DNA of 7,061 bases from Candidatus Hydrothermota bacterium (GCA_003644895.1 QNDO01000078.1:1-7061); one strand, 5' to 3'; shown: positions 1 through 7,061, counted from the first letter of the stretch. Translations and numbers: made by a program. Notes: a model not told the origin generated them from the letters alone.

Positions 1-1
1 A

Positions 2-178
2 TTAACGGCTGCCCTGGGTACATTATATATAATCCTTTCACTGGTACTTTCTGCCATAAATTCACCGAGAAGAGTAAAAAGGGCACAGGTGCCCGTGGAG
101 ACCCAGAAACAGGTTGAACAAACTCAACCTCAAGAGCAGCAGACTATACCACAAATACCAGAAGAAGGAGGGAAATGA
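2..178 (+). CDS. secG: Preprotein translocase subunit SecG, C-terminal part (5' end outside window)
   Basis: SecG is the small accessory membrane subunit of the SecYEG protein-export channel. The visible 58 residues open with a hydrophobic helix (TAALGTLYIILSLVLSAIN), which matches the second transmembrane segment of SecG. A short basic stretch (SPRRVKRA) follows, then a Gln/Pro/Glu-rich hydrophilic tail ending in PEEGGK and TGA at 176-178. The helix, the basic patch and a low-complexity polar tail are the usual SecG ending. The first helix and the start codon lie before the window. The stop overlaps the start region of rplU (ATGATG at 175-180), so the two genes are likely co-transcribed and coupled. 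The identification rests on a short, weakly conserved region. Any small two-helix membrane protein could look similar, but no better candidate suggests itself. Confidence 0.75.
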   Translation, partial: LTAALGTLYIILSLVLSAINSPRRVKRAQVPVETQKQVEQTQPQEQQTIPQIPEEGGK

Positions 179-180
179 TG
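165..180 (+). promoter_or_regulatory. Ribosome-binding site and tandem ATGATG start of rplU
   Basis: A strong Shine-Dalgarno sequence, AAGGAGGG at 165-172, lies inside the last codons of secG. Two consecutive in-frame ATGs follow, at 175 and 178. The AGGAGG core ends at 171, so it is 3 bases from the first ATG and 6 bases from the second. The second has the normal spacing, and it gives the MEYAVIE beginning expected of bL21. The ATG at 178 is therefore the more likely start. Confidence 0.7.
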
Positions 181-492
181 GAGTACGCAGTTATCGAATT
201 CAAGGGATGTGAATACAGAGTTAAGGAGAACGATGTAATAACCGTACAAAAGGTCGATAAAAAAGAAGGAGAAAATGTTGAGATAGACACAGTTCTGCTT
301 GTCAGAAAGGGTGACAAAACTCTTGTTGGCACACCATATGTAGAAGGTGCTAGGGTAATCGCTAGAGTTCTGGGAGATCGTAAGACTCCTAAAATTATTG
401 CGTTCAAGTTTAAAAGAAGAAAGAACTATAAAAGAAAGAAAGGGCACCGGCAAATCCTAACTGAACTGAAGATTGAAAAAATCATCTCTTAA
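175..492 (+). CDS. rplU: 50S ribosomal protein L21 (bL21)
   Basis: bL21 is a primary 23S rRNA-binding protein of the large ribosomal subunit. The 105-residue product (104 if translation starts at the second ATG, 178) is the normal length for the family. It shows the family pattern throughout: YAVIE near the start, EYRV, GTPYVEGARVIARV in the middle, and the basic KFKRRKNYKRKKGHRQ block that contacts rRNA, followed by TELKI near the end. One departure is the N-terminal loop. Where most bL21 proteins have GGKQ before the (Y/H)RV motif, this one has KGCE. The gene follows secG with an overlapping stop/start and a strong ribosome-binding site. bL27 (rpmA), the usual downstream partner, is absent; a secreted peptidase gene follows instead. 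Confidence 0.95.
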   Translation: MMEYAVIEFKGCEYRVKENDVITVQKVDKKEGENVEIDTVLLVRKGDKTLVGTPYVEGARVIARVLGDRKTPKIIAFKFKRRKNYKRKKGHRQILTELKIEKIIS

Positions 493-506
493 GGGGTGAT
501 ACTATA
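491..506 (+). promoter_or_regulatory. Strong Shine-Dalgarno followed by a candidate AUA start codon for the C25 gene
   Basis: Directly after the rplU stop (490-492) comes AAGGGGTGAT at 491-500. It matches the extended anti-Shine-Dalgarno complement TAAGGAGGTGAT apart from one missing base. About 7 bases after the AGGGG core, in frame with the large downstream gene, is ATA (504-506). No ATG, GTG or TTG lies at usable distance in that frame. Reading from ATA gives a run ([10 protein letters not shown]) that looks like the hydrophobic core of a signal peptide. The conventional alternative, TTG at 534, has no Shine-Dalgarno and would cut this segment off. The use of ATA as a start is inference; it could also be a sequencing error or a mutated ATG. 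Confidence 0.5.
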
Positions 507-533
507 GGAGTATTATTTTACCTCCTTTTATTT

Positions 534-3500
534 TTGAATTCCACCTATTATAATCTTCAGAAGAATCTATATCGGATAGACTTACTTATAATCACACCGT
601 CAAGGTTCAAGGAATCCTCTCAGGAGCTTGCAGAACTAAAAAATAAATTGGGGTACAGTACCCTCATAAAAGAAGTAGAAACAATAGAAAATGAATTTGA
701 TGGAGTTGATCTTGCGGAAAAAATTAGAAACTGCATAAAATTCTATCATGGCCACAGGGGTGTGAGATGGGTGATACTTTTAGGGGATGAAATATTTATT
801 CCTCAGAGAACCGCCTATGTAAGGCTGGGATACGGCGAGAACGATTTCATACCAACTGATTATTATTATGCTGACCTTGATGGTGACTGGAATTTCGATC
901 ACGATGCAACTTTTGGAGAATTAGAGGACAGCCTTGAACTCAGACCAGACGTTCTGGTGGGAAGAATCCCGGTCCATACAGAATTTGAGTTACTCCAGTA
1001 TTTAGAGCAACTTAAAGTGTATAAAACAGAGGAAAAACCCTGGAGTGATATTGAAAGGGCACTATTTGTGGCCTCGGAATTACAGACAAAGGCTGATGCC
1101 AGTCCCTATGTCGATTCAGTGAGAAAATATTTTCCACCTGATTTTCACCAGATAAAACTCTATCAGGACGAAGGCACCATAACCAGGGAAGCCTTTGTGG
1201 ATAGCCTGAACAAGGGGACATCTTATCACTTCGCTGTATTGCATGGAGACTATGGAGGTATTTATATAAACGTAAATCCTTATATATATTTCAGTACAGC
1301 CGACATAAATCTTCTGAATGAAAAGGGTAGCTCGCTCTGGTATGTTATCACATGCGATGCAGGAGGAGTAGACAAAGATTGCTTTGCAGAACATCTGGTT
1401 TTCCATCCCCAGGTTATTGGAATCATAACCAATACTAGAAACGGATTCACCAGCAGTGTAAATCTCAGCATCCCATTTTATCAATCACTTTTTGATAATC
1501 CGTGGTTTACCATTGGGGAAGCTGACAGTGTAGCAAAAGAACGGAATGCTTCACAATCCATTTATTATAATGAAAGTAGATATAACCAAATGTCCACCAT
1601 TATCCTGGTGGATCCTTCCTTGGTACCCCCAAAGGGGACAATGCATAAAATAAAATTGGAAAATTTGAGTCTCCAAGAAGATACATTACTGGAGCTCCTG
1701 GTCACCAATGAATATGAGGAACCTTTTAAAAATGTGAAGGTTACCCTCTATCAGCCCGGAAATTTCATCGCTACAACCTTTACAAACCTTTTTGGTTATG
1801 CATCTCTCCGTATAAAGCAGCCAGTTACAGAGAAAGTATTTTTATCCCTTCAGCATCCCTCTGGTTATACGGTTCTGGATTCGCTGCTATTGGATACTCT
1901 TCATATACCCCTAAGTGTGGAGCTAAGTAATATACAAAATAATTTTGGAGATACCCTTTTGGTATCCAATACAGCATTTAAAATAATATTTAAACTTAAA
2001 AATAATTCCTTGTATCCCTCGGGTGAGACAAAATTTTCGATCAAAGAAGAACAGAGCATACTTTCCCTGGACGATACCCTTTTCCATATTCCCGAACTGA
2101 TTGAAGGGGCAGAGTATCTTATAAAAATCAGTGGCAAAGTCAAGAATTGCTTAGAAGATACTATCGTATCTTTAACAATTCAATTAAAAAGGGGGGACTT
2201 TATAAGAAGCGATACACTGGGTCTAAGGGTATTTTCTCCTAAACTCTCTATTACAAGTGTTATATACAAGTTTGAGGGAAACAATTTAATCGTTTATGAA
2301 CAGTTGCAGAATTCATCCAGAGTTCCGCTTCATAATTTTACTTTAAAGGTAATACCTAATTTGCCTTTTTACATATCTTCCAGAGATTCCGTGCATTATA
2401 ATTCACTCGGTGCCTTCACTTCTATCCAGGATAGCTTCATTTTTACACTTCCAACTGTCCCTTATACATTATATAACATAATATCTTATAACAATTTTAA
2501 AGACACAATCCTTATACCACTTAGAGACACTACATTGAATTCTCCCATAGCCCTCAGAGGGGAACCGGGTTCAGGCAGTGTAAAATTATCATGGAATACC
2601 TTCCAAAATCTTCTTTACAATGTGTATCGAAGTGAAGATGGAGTAAATTTTGTAAAAGTCAACGGAGAATTTGTAGATGATACTTATTACGAAGATAGAG
2701 GTTTAAAACCCTTTACATATTATTACTATTATGTTACTATGGTTGATACTTCTTTGCATGTGGAAACCACGCCTCAGGAAACTCTCAAGATAAGAACAAA
2801 CCCAGCAAATACTCCTGGTTGGCCCAGAGTTACTATAGGTACTGGATATTCAACTCCATGTGTTCTTGAGCTTGATGTAGACGTTCCGGGTCTTGAACTC
2901 ATAATTGGGACAAGCTTTGACAGTCTGCTCTATGCATTTTATTCCAACGGAGATCCTGTTCCTGGATGGCCTGTCAATATTCACGGTGACATATGGGCAT
3001 CGCCATGCGCAGCAGATTTTGACAACGATGGTGCTGATGAAGTTTTCGCAGTGAATCTCCATGGAGACCATAAAGCTTACCTAATAGATGGGGACGGGAG
3101 TATTATGCCCGGGTGGCCTCAGGATCTTGGATATGGAAGTTTCGGTACACCTGCCTGTTATGACGTTGATGGTGATGGAAAACCTGAAATAGTTGTAAAA
3201 CCCAATAATTCAGTACTTTATGTTTTTAGGACTGATGGAAGTTACCTCTTTGCACCTGATACACTGGATACAGTATACACTAATTATTCCTCCCCTGCCA
3301 TTGCCGATATAAATGGTGATTCCATACCCGAAATTGTTGTCGCTGGTGGGGGACTATCTCCACATCTTTATGTGTTCGAACCAGATGGAGATACTCTTCC
3401 TCCCTTCCCCATCCCTTTACCTGGACGAGTGATGGGATCTATGGCCATTGGTGACGTAAGGATCGATTATCCCGGTGAAGAAATTGTAATTCCCACACAG

Positions 3501-4289
3501 GATTCCATCTATCTTTACTCCTCTCAGGGGCAGATTATATGGTCTCGTCACGCCTCTAATACCAATATTTTCTTTAACCCCTCTCTCTCCGATATAAATG
3601 ATGATGGAATAGTGGAAGTTCTTGTGAACACTTCCAATGGTATTATCGTTTTTGATGCTACTGGTAATACTCTTCCAGGTTTTCCCGTTTACTGCGGAGG
3701 CGATTTTTCCACCTGTGCAACTTTAGATATTGATGGAGACGGTACACAAGAAATAATTAAAGGCTCAATGGACGGAAACCTCTATGCTATAGATTATACA
3801 GGTAACATTGTAGCGGGTTTTCCTGTAACTCTTTATTCATACGTGAAACCTTCAGTATTTATAACAGATCATGATCTGGATGGACTCGCAGAAATTGTGG
3901 CATCGGGTTTTGCCAATTCTTTATTTTCCTTTGACTTACCCTCAATCTTCAGCAATACGGCTTCAATGTGGCCGACATTAAAACATGACAAGATGAGAAC
4001 CTCTTGGATTAAAGTCCCAACTCAACTCGGTATGGAAGAAGCAGGTAAATTACCCAAAAACATAGGAGCTGAATCGGATATTATTCTTAATGGGAGTATT
4101 CTGGATCTCAGTAGATTTCCGGATATAGACGACATAAAATTATATGATTTATCAGGTAGGTTGATTTATAATTTAAACATCTCAAAAGGCCAGTTTTTGG
4201 ATCTTTCGAGGTTTTCTGCAGGTATTTATTTCTTGCACATTAAAAAGAACAACAACACAAAAATTATAAAAGTTATCAAAATAAAATGA
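534..4289 (+). CDS. Secreted C25 (gingipain-like) peptidase with FG-GAP propeller and T9SS sorting tail
   Basis: This is a multidomain surface or secreted protein, numbered here from TTG 534 (1251 residues; 10 more from ATA 504). Residues ~14-370 are a peptidase family C25 domain: [34 protein letters not shown] and the VGRIPV strand. The presumed catalytic His237 lies in VLHGD and Cys274 in VITCDAGG, 37 residues apart and in the same order as gingipain His211/Cys244. Residues ~370-665 look like beta-sandwich modules without a recognised family. Residues ~668-755 resemble fibronectin type III ([24 protein letters not shown]). Residues ~760-1150 hold eight FG-GAP/VCBS-type repeats with calcium-loop motifs such as DVDGDGKPE, closing with MWPTLKHD. 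The last ~70 residues ([26 protein letters not shown]) match the type A T9SS C-terminal sorting domain. Likely fate: Sec export, then outer-membrane translocation with tail removal. Substrate is unknown. The tail argues against it being the PorU sortase, also C25. The stop overlaps prfA (ATGA). Confidence 0.85.
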   Translation: MNSTYYNLQKNLYRIDLLIITPSRFKESSQELAELKNKLGYSTLIKEVETIENEFDGVDLAEKIRNCIKFYHGHRGVRWVILLGDEIFIPQRTAYVRLGYGENDFIPTDYYYADLDGDWNFDHDATFGELEDSLELRPDVLVGRIPVHTEFELLQYLEQLKVYKTEEKPWSDIERALFVASELQTKADASPYVDSVRKYFPPDFHQIKLYQDEGTITREAFVDSLNKGTSYHFAVLHGDYGGIYINVNPYIYFSTADINLLNEKGSSLWYVITCDAGGVDKDCFAEHLVFHPQVIGIITNTRNGFTSSVNLSIPFYQSLFDNPWFTIGEADSVAKERNASQSIYYNESRYNQMSTIILVDPSLVPPKGTMHKIKLENLSLQEDTLLELLVTNEYEEPFKNVKVTLYQPGNFIATTFTNLFGYASLRIKQPVTEKVFLSLQHPSGYTVLDSLLLDTLHIPLSVELSNIQNNFGDTLLVSNTAFKIIFKLKNNSLYPSGETKFSIKEEQSILSLDDTLFHIPELIEGAEYLIKISGKVKNCLEDTIVSLTIQLKRGDFIRSDTLGLRVFSPKLSITSVIYKFEGNNLIVYEQLQNSSRVPLHNFTLKVIPNLPFYISSRDSVHYNSLGAFTSIQDSFIFTLPTVPYTLYNIISYNNFKDTILIPLRDTTLNSPIALRGEPGSGSVKLSWNTFQNLLYNVYRSEDGVNFVKVNGEFVDDTYYEDRGLKPFTYYYYYVTMVDTSLHVETTPQETLKIRTNPANTPGWPRVTIGTGYSTPCVLELDVDVPGLELIIGTSFDSLLYAFYSNGDPVPGWPVNIHGDIWASPCAADFDNDGADEVFAVNLHGDHKAYLIDGDGSIMPGWPQDLGYGSFGTPACYDVDGDGKPEIVVKPNNSVLYVFRTDGSYLFAPDTLDTVYTNYSSPAIADINGDSIPEIVVAGGGLSPHLYVFEPDGDTLPPFPIPLPGRVMGSMAIGDVRIDYPGEEIVIPTQDSIYLYSSQGQIIWSRHASNTNIFFNPSLSDINDDGIVEVLVNTSNGIIVFDATGNTLPGFPVYCGGDFSTCATLDIDGDGTQEIIKGSMDGNLYAIDYTGNIVAGFPVTLYSYVKPSVFITDHDLDGLAEIVASGFANSLFSFDLPSIFSNTASMWPTLKHDKMRTSWIKVPTQLGMEEAGKLPKNIGAESDIILNGSILDLSRFPDIDDIKLYDLSGRLIYNLNISKGQFLDLSRFSAGIYFLHIKKNNNTKIIKVIKIK
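2814..3983 (+). repeat. Eight-unit FG-GAP/VCBS-type propeller repeat region within the C25 protein
   Basis: Residues ~761-1150 of the C25 protein consist of eight diverged repeats. The first Asp of the acidic loop falls at residues 781, 828, 877, 925, 974, 1020, 1065 and 1112, giving intervals of 45-49 residues. Loops 2, 3, 4, 6, 7 and 8 are close to D-x-D/N-x-D-(G)-x-x-E and should bind calcium; loops 1 and 5 are degenerate. Between loops, an aromatic residue, often in a GWP or GFP motif, recurs at 763, 812, 861, 906, 958, 1003, 1050, 1096 and 1146. One repeat per blade would give an eight-bladed beta-propeller. Such domains usually mediate adhesion or carbohydrate/protein binding. The repeats are clear at protein level only, with no obvious long identical DNA blocks. 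Confidence 0.8.
4080..4286 (+). other. T9SS type A C-terminal sorting domain of the C25 protein
   Basis: Residues ~1183-1251 form the terminal domain. It has the characteristic order of type A Por-secretion tails: a short strand, then [10 protein letters not shown], a [14 protein letters not shown] segment, and a terminal basic strand rich in Lys and Ile (IIKVIKIK). In Bacteroidota this tail directs proteins through the type IX secretion channel, and PorU cleaves it during surface attachment. The motif order is seen in the sequence. That a T9SS exists in this genome is inferred, because no por/spr genes lie in this window. Confidence 0.8.
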
Positions 4290-5350
4290 ATAACCTGGAA
4301 AAATTGAAAAAAAGAAAAGCTGAAATTGAATTAAAACTTGCCTCTCCACTTGAAGAAAGGGAGCGGGTAGAACTTTTAAGAGAATACAAAAAAATTACAC
4401 CCCTTGTGGAAAAAATGGAGCTAAAGCAAAAGAAGGAAAAAGAATTGTCTGATATTATCCAGCTACTGGAAGAAGAAAAAGATGAAGAGATGCAGCAATT
4501 TCTCGAGGAAGAGAAACATAAGTTGGAAAAAGACATTGAGGAACTGGACATGGAAATCAAGAAACTTCTTCTTCCTGAGGATCCTGATGATGTGAAGAAT
4601 GCTATTGTTGAGATCAGAGCAGGAACTGGTGGAGATGAAGCTGCACTCTTCGCTGCAGATCTATTCAGAATGTATTCAAAATATGCTGAGAAGAAGGGTT
4701 ATAAAATATCAATAACCGATTCTCATCCCACACCTCTGGGGGGGTTTAAAGAGATAACCTTCATTGTGGAAGGACCTTACGCATACAGAAACCTTAAATA
4801 CGAATCAGGAGTCCATAGAGTTCAAAGAATACCCCAAACTGAATCTGGCGGAAGAATTCATACCTCTTCTGCAAGTGTGGTAGTACTTCCCGAGGCAGAG
4901 GATGTAGATGTGGAAATAAACCCTGATGACCTTAAAATAGAAACCTACAGAGCCGGTGGACCAGGAGGCCAGCATGTAAACATGACAGATTCAGCAGTAA
5001 GAATTACCCATATACCTACAGGAATTGTTGTTACCTGTCAGGATGAAAGGTCTCAGCATAAAAATAAAGCAAAGGCACTGAGAATTCTGAGAGCACGGTT
5101 AAAGGACTTAGAACTAAGGAAAAGAGAAAGTGAATTGAGAAAAAAGAGAAAAAGTTTTATCGGTTCTGGAGATAGAAGTGAGAAAATCCGTACATACAAT
5201 TTTCCCCAGGGTAGAGTCACCGACCATAGAATAAACCTTACTGTGTATAGACTGGATGATATACTTGATGGTGAGCTTGATCTTGTAGTAGAAGAACTTC
5301 TAAAAGCTGAAGAAGAAGCACGCCTTGAATCCCAGAAAAATATACAGTGA
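4286..5350 (+). CDS. prfA: Peptide chain release factor 1 (RF1)
   Basis: RF1 recognises UAA and UAG stop codons on the ribosome and triggers peptidyl-tRNA hydrolysis. The 354-residue protein is near the usual ~360. Residues 1-95 are a Lys/Glu-rich helical N-terminal domain, slightly shorter than in E. coli. Residues 109-128 carry the family signature [17 protein letters not shown]. The codon-recognition tripeptide region reads RIPQT (181-185), fitting the P-x-T form of RF1 and not the SPF of RF2. The catalytic GGQ is at 227-229 in GGPGGQHVN, followed by [16 protein letters not shown] and [12 protein letters not shown]. The C-terminal [23 protein letters not shown] block is intact. No Shine-Dalgarno is visible before ATG 4286. 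The start overlaps the upstream TGA (ATGA), so translation probably depends on coupling to the C25 gene. prmC follows with an overlap. Confidence 0.97.
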   Translation: MNNLEKLKKRKAEIELKLASPLEERERVELLREYKKITPLVEKMELKQKKEKELSDIIQLLEEEKDEEMQQFLEEEKHKLEKDIEELDMEIKKLLLPEDPDDVKNAIVEIRAGTGGDEAALFAADLFRMYSKYAEKKGYKISITDSHPTPLGGFKEITFIVEGPYAYRNLKYESGVHRVQRIPQTESGGRIHTSSASVVVLPEAEDVDVEINPDDLKIETYRAGGPGGQHVNMTDSAVRITHIPTGIVVTCQDERSQHKNKAKALRILRARLKDLELRKRESELRKKRKSFIGSGDRSEKIRTYNFPQGRVTDHRINLTVYRLDDILDGELDLVVEELLKAEEEARLESQKNIQ

Positions 5351-6152
5351 TATTGTAAAAATGCTTTCTTCAGTCACTTCCCAGCCTGAGGCTGAGGCAA
5401 GATGGTTTATAGAAGAAGTTTTCGGAATGCCAAAGGAAATTTTTTTTATCACTGAGGAAATTGACACCGTAAAATTAAAGAGACTCCACCTACTCGTCGA
5501 ACGCAGGATAAAAGAACGGATACCAATTCAATATATATTTCAAAAGGCTTATTTCATGGGTCTTGAACTCTTCGTTAATCCATGGGTATTAATTCCCAGG
5601 CCAGAAACAGAAATTTTAGTGAGCTACGTTATTAAAATTTACTCACATAGAGAAACACCTTCATTTTTTGTCGATGTAGGGACAGGAAGCGGTGCAATTG
5701 CAATCTCCATTTCTTATTTTATGAAAATACCAGGAATTGCCACAGATGCCAGCAGGAGGGCTCTTACTATCGCTAAAACAAACATAGAAAAATATAAAGT
5801 CTCCGTGGAGCTCCTCTGTGCAAACCTGCTGGATCCTTTTAAAGAAGCTAGTCTTGATCTTATAGTATCCAACCCTCCCTATATCGGTAGCAATGAATTC
5901 ACAACTTTACATGAAGAAGTTCAAAAAGAACCTACTTCATCTCTAATTGGTGGCAAGGATGGTCACGAAATTACCGTTAAACTTATGGAACAGGCTTTTA
6001 TTAGATTGAAAAAGGGGGGAAGCCTTATAATAGAAACACACAGAGGTATACTTGAAAAAGTAATAGCGGGGGCAAAGGATCTCGGTTTTAGGGTGAGAGC
6101 AGTGATAAAAGATTATAGTGGTTACGAGAGAGCAATTCATTTGGAGAAATAA
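5325..6152 (+). CDS. prmC: Peptide chain release factor N5-glutamine methyltransferase
   Basis: PrmC (HemK) uses S-adenosylmethionine to methylate the glutamine of the GGQ motif in release factors; here the target would be Gln229 of the adjacent RF1. The 275-residue length is normal. Residues 1-75 form the helical N-terminal domain that contacts the release factor. LIPRPETE (89-96) is the conserved linker motif, [12 protein letters not shown] (116-127) is SAM-binding motif I, Asp141 is the likely ribose-binding acid, and NPPY (183-186) is the catalytic signature. The C-terminal GGSLIIE strand and GYERAIHL ending also fit. The assigned start is TTG 5325, inside prfA (26-base overlap), with only a weak purine-rich stretch upstream. 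It is preferred over ATG 5361 because residues 1-12 supply the start of the N-terminal helix and the later ATG also lacks a ribosome-binding site. Confidence 0.95.
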   Translation: MNPRKIYSDIVKMLSSVTSQPEAEARWFIEEVFGMPKEIFFITEEIDTVKLKRLHLLVERRIKERIPIQYIFQKAYFMGLELFVNPWVLIPRPETEILVSYVIKIYSHRETPSFFVDVGTGSGAIAISISYFMKIPGIATDASRRALTIAKTNIEKYKVSVELLCANLLDPFKEASLDLIVSNPPYIGSNEFTTLHEEVQKEPTSSLIGGKDGHEITVKLMEQAFIRLKKGGSLIIETHRGILEKVIAGAKDLGFRVRAVIKDYSGYERAIHLEK

Positions 6153-7028
6153 ATGAATGATATAGCTAAAAAACTTTTTGAAGAGGCAGAAAAACTGATA
6201 AAGAATGGTCGATACAGGGAGGCCATTCCCAAGCTTCTGAGATTAAAAAGACTTACTCAACGGGATGGAGAGCAGGAGGAGGTTCTTTATAATCTTGGGC
6301 TCTCTTATTTAATGCTAAACAGATTCACACGGGCCGCGGATATTTTTAAAAGATTATCAAGATCTAACCCAGACTCAGCTCTCTACTACTATATGCTGGG
6401 GCTTGCAAATCTAAAAAGAGCCGATTTAAAAGAAGCTTTATGGAATTTTAAGAAAGCTAACCATTTATCCCCAACGGAGAAAGAATTTACTAGGAAATAT
6501 GGATGGACTCTATGTCTCATGGGCAAAAGAAGGGGAGAGAAAATTCTGGAAAACCTCTTTCAACAGGATGTGAGTGATACAGATGTTGCTGTAGACTATA
6601 TATTGTGTCTGTTAAAAAATAAAAAAATTGAAAAGGCGAAATGGATTACGGAACTCAACTTACGATACAATCCTGCATCGCCCGAACTTGAGGAACTCCG
6701 CATGATCATTGAGAAACCGGAACGAATCAGCGAAATGTTCGTAAGTTTCAATGAACTCAAAACGCTTGCAATTCTTATGGAAAAATCCAATTTCGATGAG
6801 ACTCTCTTTGAGGAAGTTTCATCTATTTTCCTCGGTTTAAAGGGTAAGTTGTATAAGAGAATTAAAAAGCCCGAAGTTTGGGCAGCTTCACTTGAATTCC
6901 TAGTGAAATTTTTGAAGGGTAAAAATATGGATAGAGAAGAAAGGCTTATTGCGAAAAAGTATAAAGTGGAAATACGGGAGATTAAAAGAAAGGTAAGCCA
7001 GATGATGGAGGTTCTTTTAAATGGGTGA
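6153..7028 (+). CDS. TPR-repeat protein with a possible C-terminal helix-turn-helix-like segment
   Basis: This 291-residue protein has no signal peptide or membrane segment, so it is probably cytoplasmic. Residues ~5-38, 43-76 and 77-110 are recognisable tetratricopeptide repeats (AEKLIKNGRYREAIPKL, NLGLSYLMLNRFTRAADIF, MLGLANLKRADLKEALWNF). Two weaker helical pairs follow at ~111-140 and ~144-177. TPRs are scaffolds for protein-protein contacts and give no reaction. The C-terminal ~50 residues contain a different pattern, WAASLEFLVKFL followed by ERLIAKKYKVEIREIKRKV. This resembles the WAAALEYL...E(I/L)AERYGV...I segment that I associate with small helix-turn-helix domains; that link is inference. 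ATG 6153 directly abuts the prmC stop, with GGAG at 6143-6146 at proper spacing. Its function is not known. Its place after prmC suggests co-expression with translation genes, not necessarily a shared role. Confidence 0.85.
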   Translation: MNDIAKKLFEEAEKLIKNGRYREAIPKLLRLKRLTQRDGEQEEVLYNLGLSYLMLNRFTRAADIFKRLSRSNPDSALYYYMLGLANLKRADLKEALWNFKKANHLSPTEKEFTRKYGWTLCLMGKRRGEKILENLFQQDVSDTDVAVDYILCLLKNKKIEKAKWITELNLRYNPASPELEELRMIIEKPERISEMFVSFNELKTLAILMEKSNFDETLFEEVSSIFLGLKGKLYKRIKKPEVWAASLEFLVKFLKGKNMDREERLIAKKYKVEIREIKRKVSQMMEVLLNG

Positions 7029-7061
7029 AGGCTGGGTTTTAAAACATGGAAAAGTTCCCTA
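7021..7061 (+). CDS. Start of a further gene (3' end outside window), unidentified
   Basis: ATG 7021 opens a frame that stays open to the window edge, reading MGEGWVLKHGKVP. It overlaps the end of the TPR gene by 8 bases. It is preceded by a good Shine-Dalgarno sequence (GGAGG at 7007-7011, 9 bases from the ATG), which makes a real start likely even though only 13 codons are visible. That is too short to assign a family with any security. The overlap continues the pattern of coupled genes seen across the window. Confidence 0.6.
   Translation, partial: MGEGWVLKHGKVP

Noticed and set aside
130..407. Minus-strand open frames opposite secG/rplU
   Set aside because: They run antisense to a clear ribosomal protein gene, have no recognisable motifs and no supporting ribosome-binding sites.
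496..507. GTG at 496 as a start for the C25 gene
   Set aside because: It is out of frame with the large gene and reaches a stop (TAG, 505-507) after three codons.
1593..1612. Perfect 7-base inverted repeat TCCACCA / TGGTGGA with a 6-base loop
   Set aside because: It lies inside conserved C25-domain coding sequence, has no T tract after it and no gene boundary nearby, so chance is the simplest explanation.
1950..1966. Inverted repeat GATACC / GGTATC with a 5-base loop
   Set aside because: Only 6 base pairs, inside a coding region, without a T tract; expected by chance in a window of this size.
534..4289. The C25 protein as the T9SS sortase PorU
   Set aside because: PorU is also family C25, but it is not expected to carry an FG-GAP propeller and a type A sorting tail of its own; this protein looks like a secreted cargo.
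4276..4560. Minus-strand frame rich in Ser and Phe opposite the start of prfA
   Set aside because: The serine/phenylalanine richness is the complement of the Lys/Glu-rich GAA/AAA codons of the RF1 N-terminal helices, so it is a shadow.
5361..5363. ATG 5361 as the prmC start
   Set aside because: It would avoid the overlap with prfA but has no Shine-Dalgarno and removes part of the N-terminal helix expected in PrmC; TTG 5325 is preferred, with some uncertainty.

Overview
The window is AT-rich bacterial DNA with every gene on the + strand and almost no intergenic space. It reads as part of one housekeeping operon: the end of secG, then rplU (bL21), a very large secreted protease-like gene, prfA (release factor 1), prmC (the methyltransferase that modifies RF1), a TPR-repeat gene, and the first 13 codons of a further gene. 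No rRNA, tRNA, CRISPR array, insertion sequence or promoter could be supported. The longest stretch without an assigned gene is 41 bases (493-533), and most of that probably encodes a signal peptide.

Layout: 2-178 is the C-terminal half of SecG. 175/178-492 is bL21. 504/534-4289 is a protein of about 1250 residues with a family C25 (gingipain-like) cysteine peptidase domain, beta-sandwich and fibronectin III-like modules, an eight-repeat FG-GAP/VCBS-type propeller and a C-terminal tail of the type IX secretion (T9SS, Por) type A kind. 4286-5350 is RF1, 5325-6152 is PrmC, 6153-7028 is the TPR protein, and a new gene begins at 7021. Junctions are overlaps (ATGA at 4286-4289, 26 bases at prfA/prmC, 8 bases at the last junction) or direct abutments, so the genes are probably co-transcribed and several are translationally coupled.

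Organism: the T9SS-type tail, the C25 peptidase and the Gly-Trp-Pro/FG-GAP repeat style point to the Fibrobacteres-Chlorobi-Bacteroidetes group or an uncultured relative such as candidate division WOR-3/Hydrothermae. This is inference from protein style only; no phylogeny was run.

How the genes fit together: SecG belongs to the translocase that would export the C25 protein. bL21, RF1 and PrmC serve the ribosome and translation termination, and PrmC methylates the GGQ glutamine of the RF1 encoded next to it. The unexpected member is the cell-surface or secreted C25 protein, which sits where rpmA or rpmE is often found. Its start is also unusual: the ribosome-binding site and signal peptide point to an AUA codon at 504, not to the first conventional start (TTG at 534). 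I do not see a wholly new multi-gene system. The noteworthy items are this embedded protease, its start site and regular propeller, and the TPR protein with a possible C-terminal DNA-binding-like segment.
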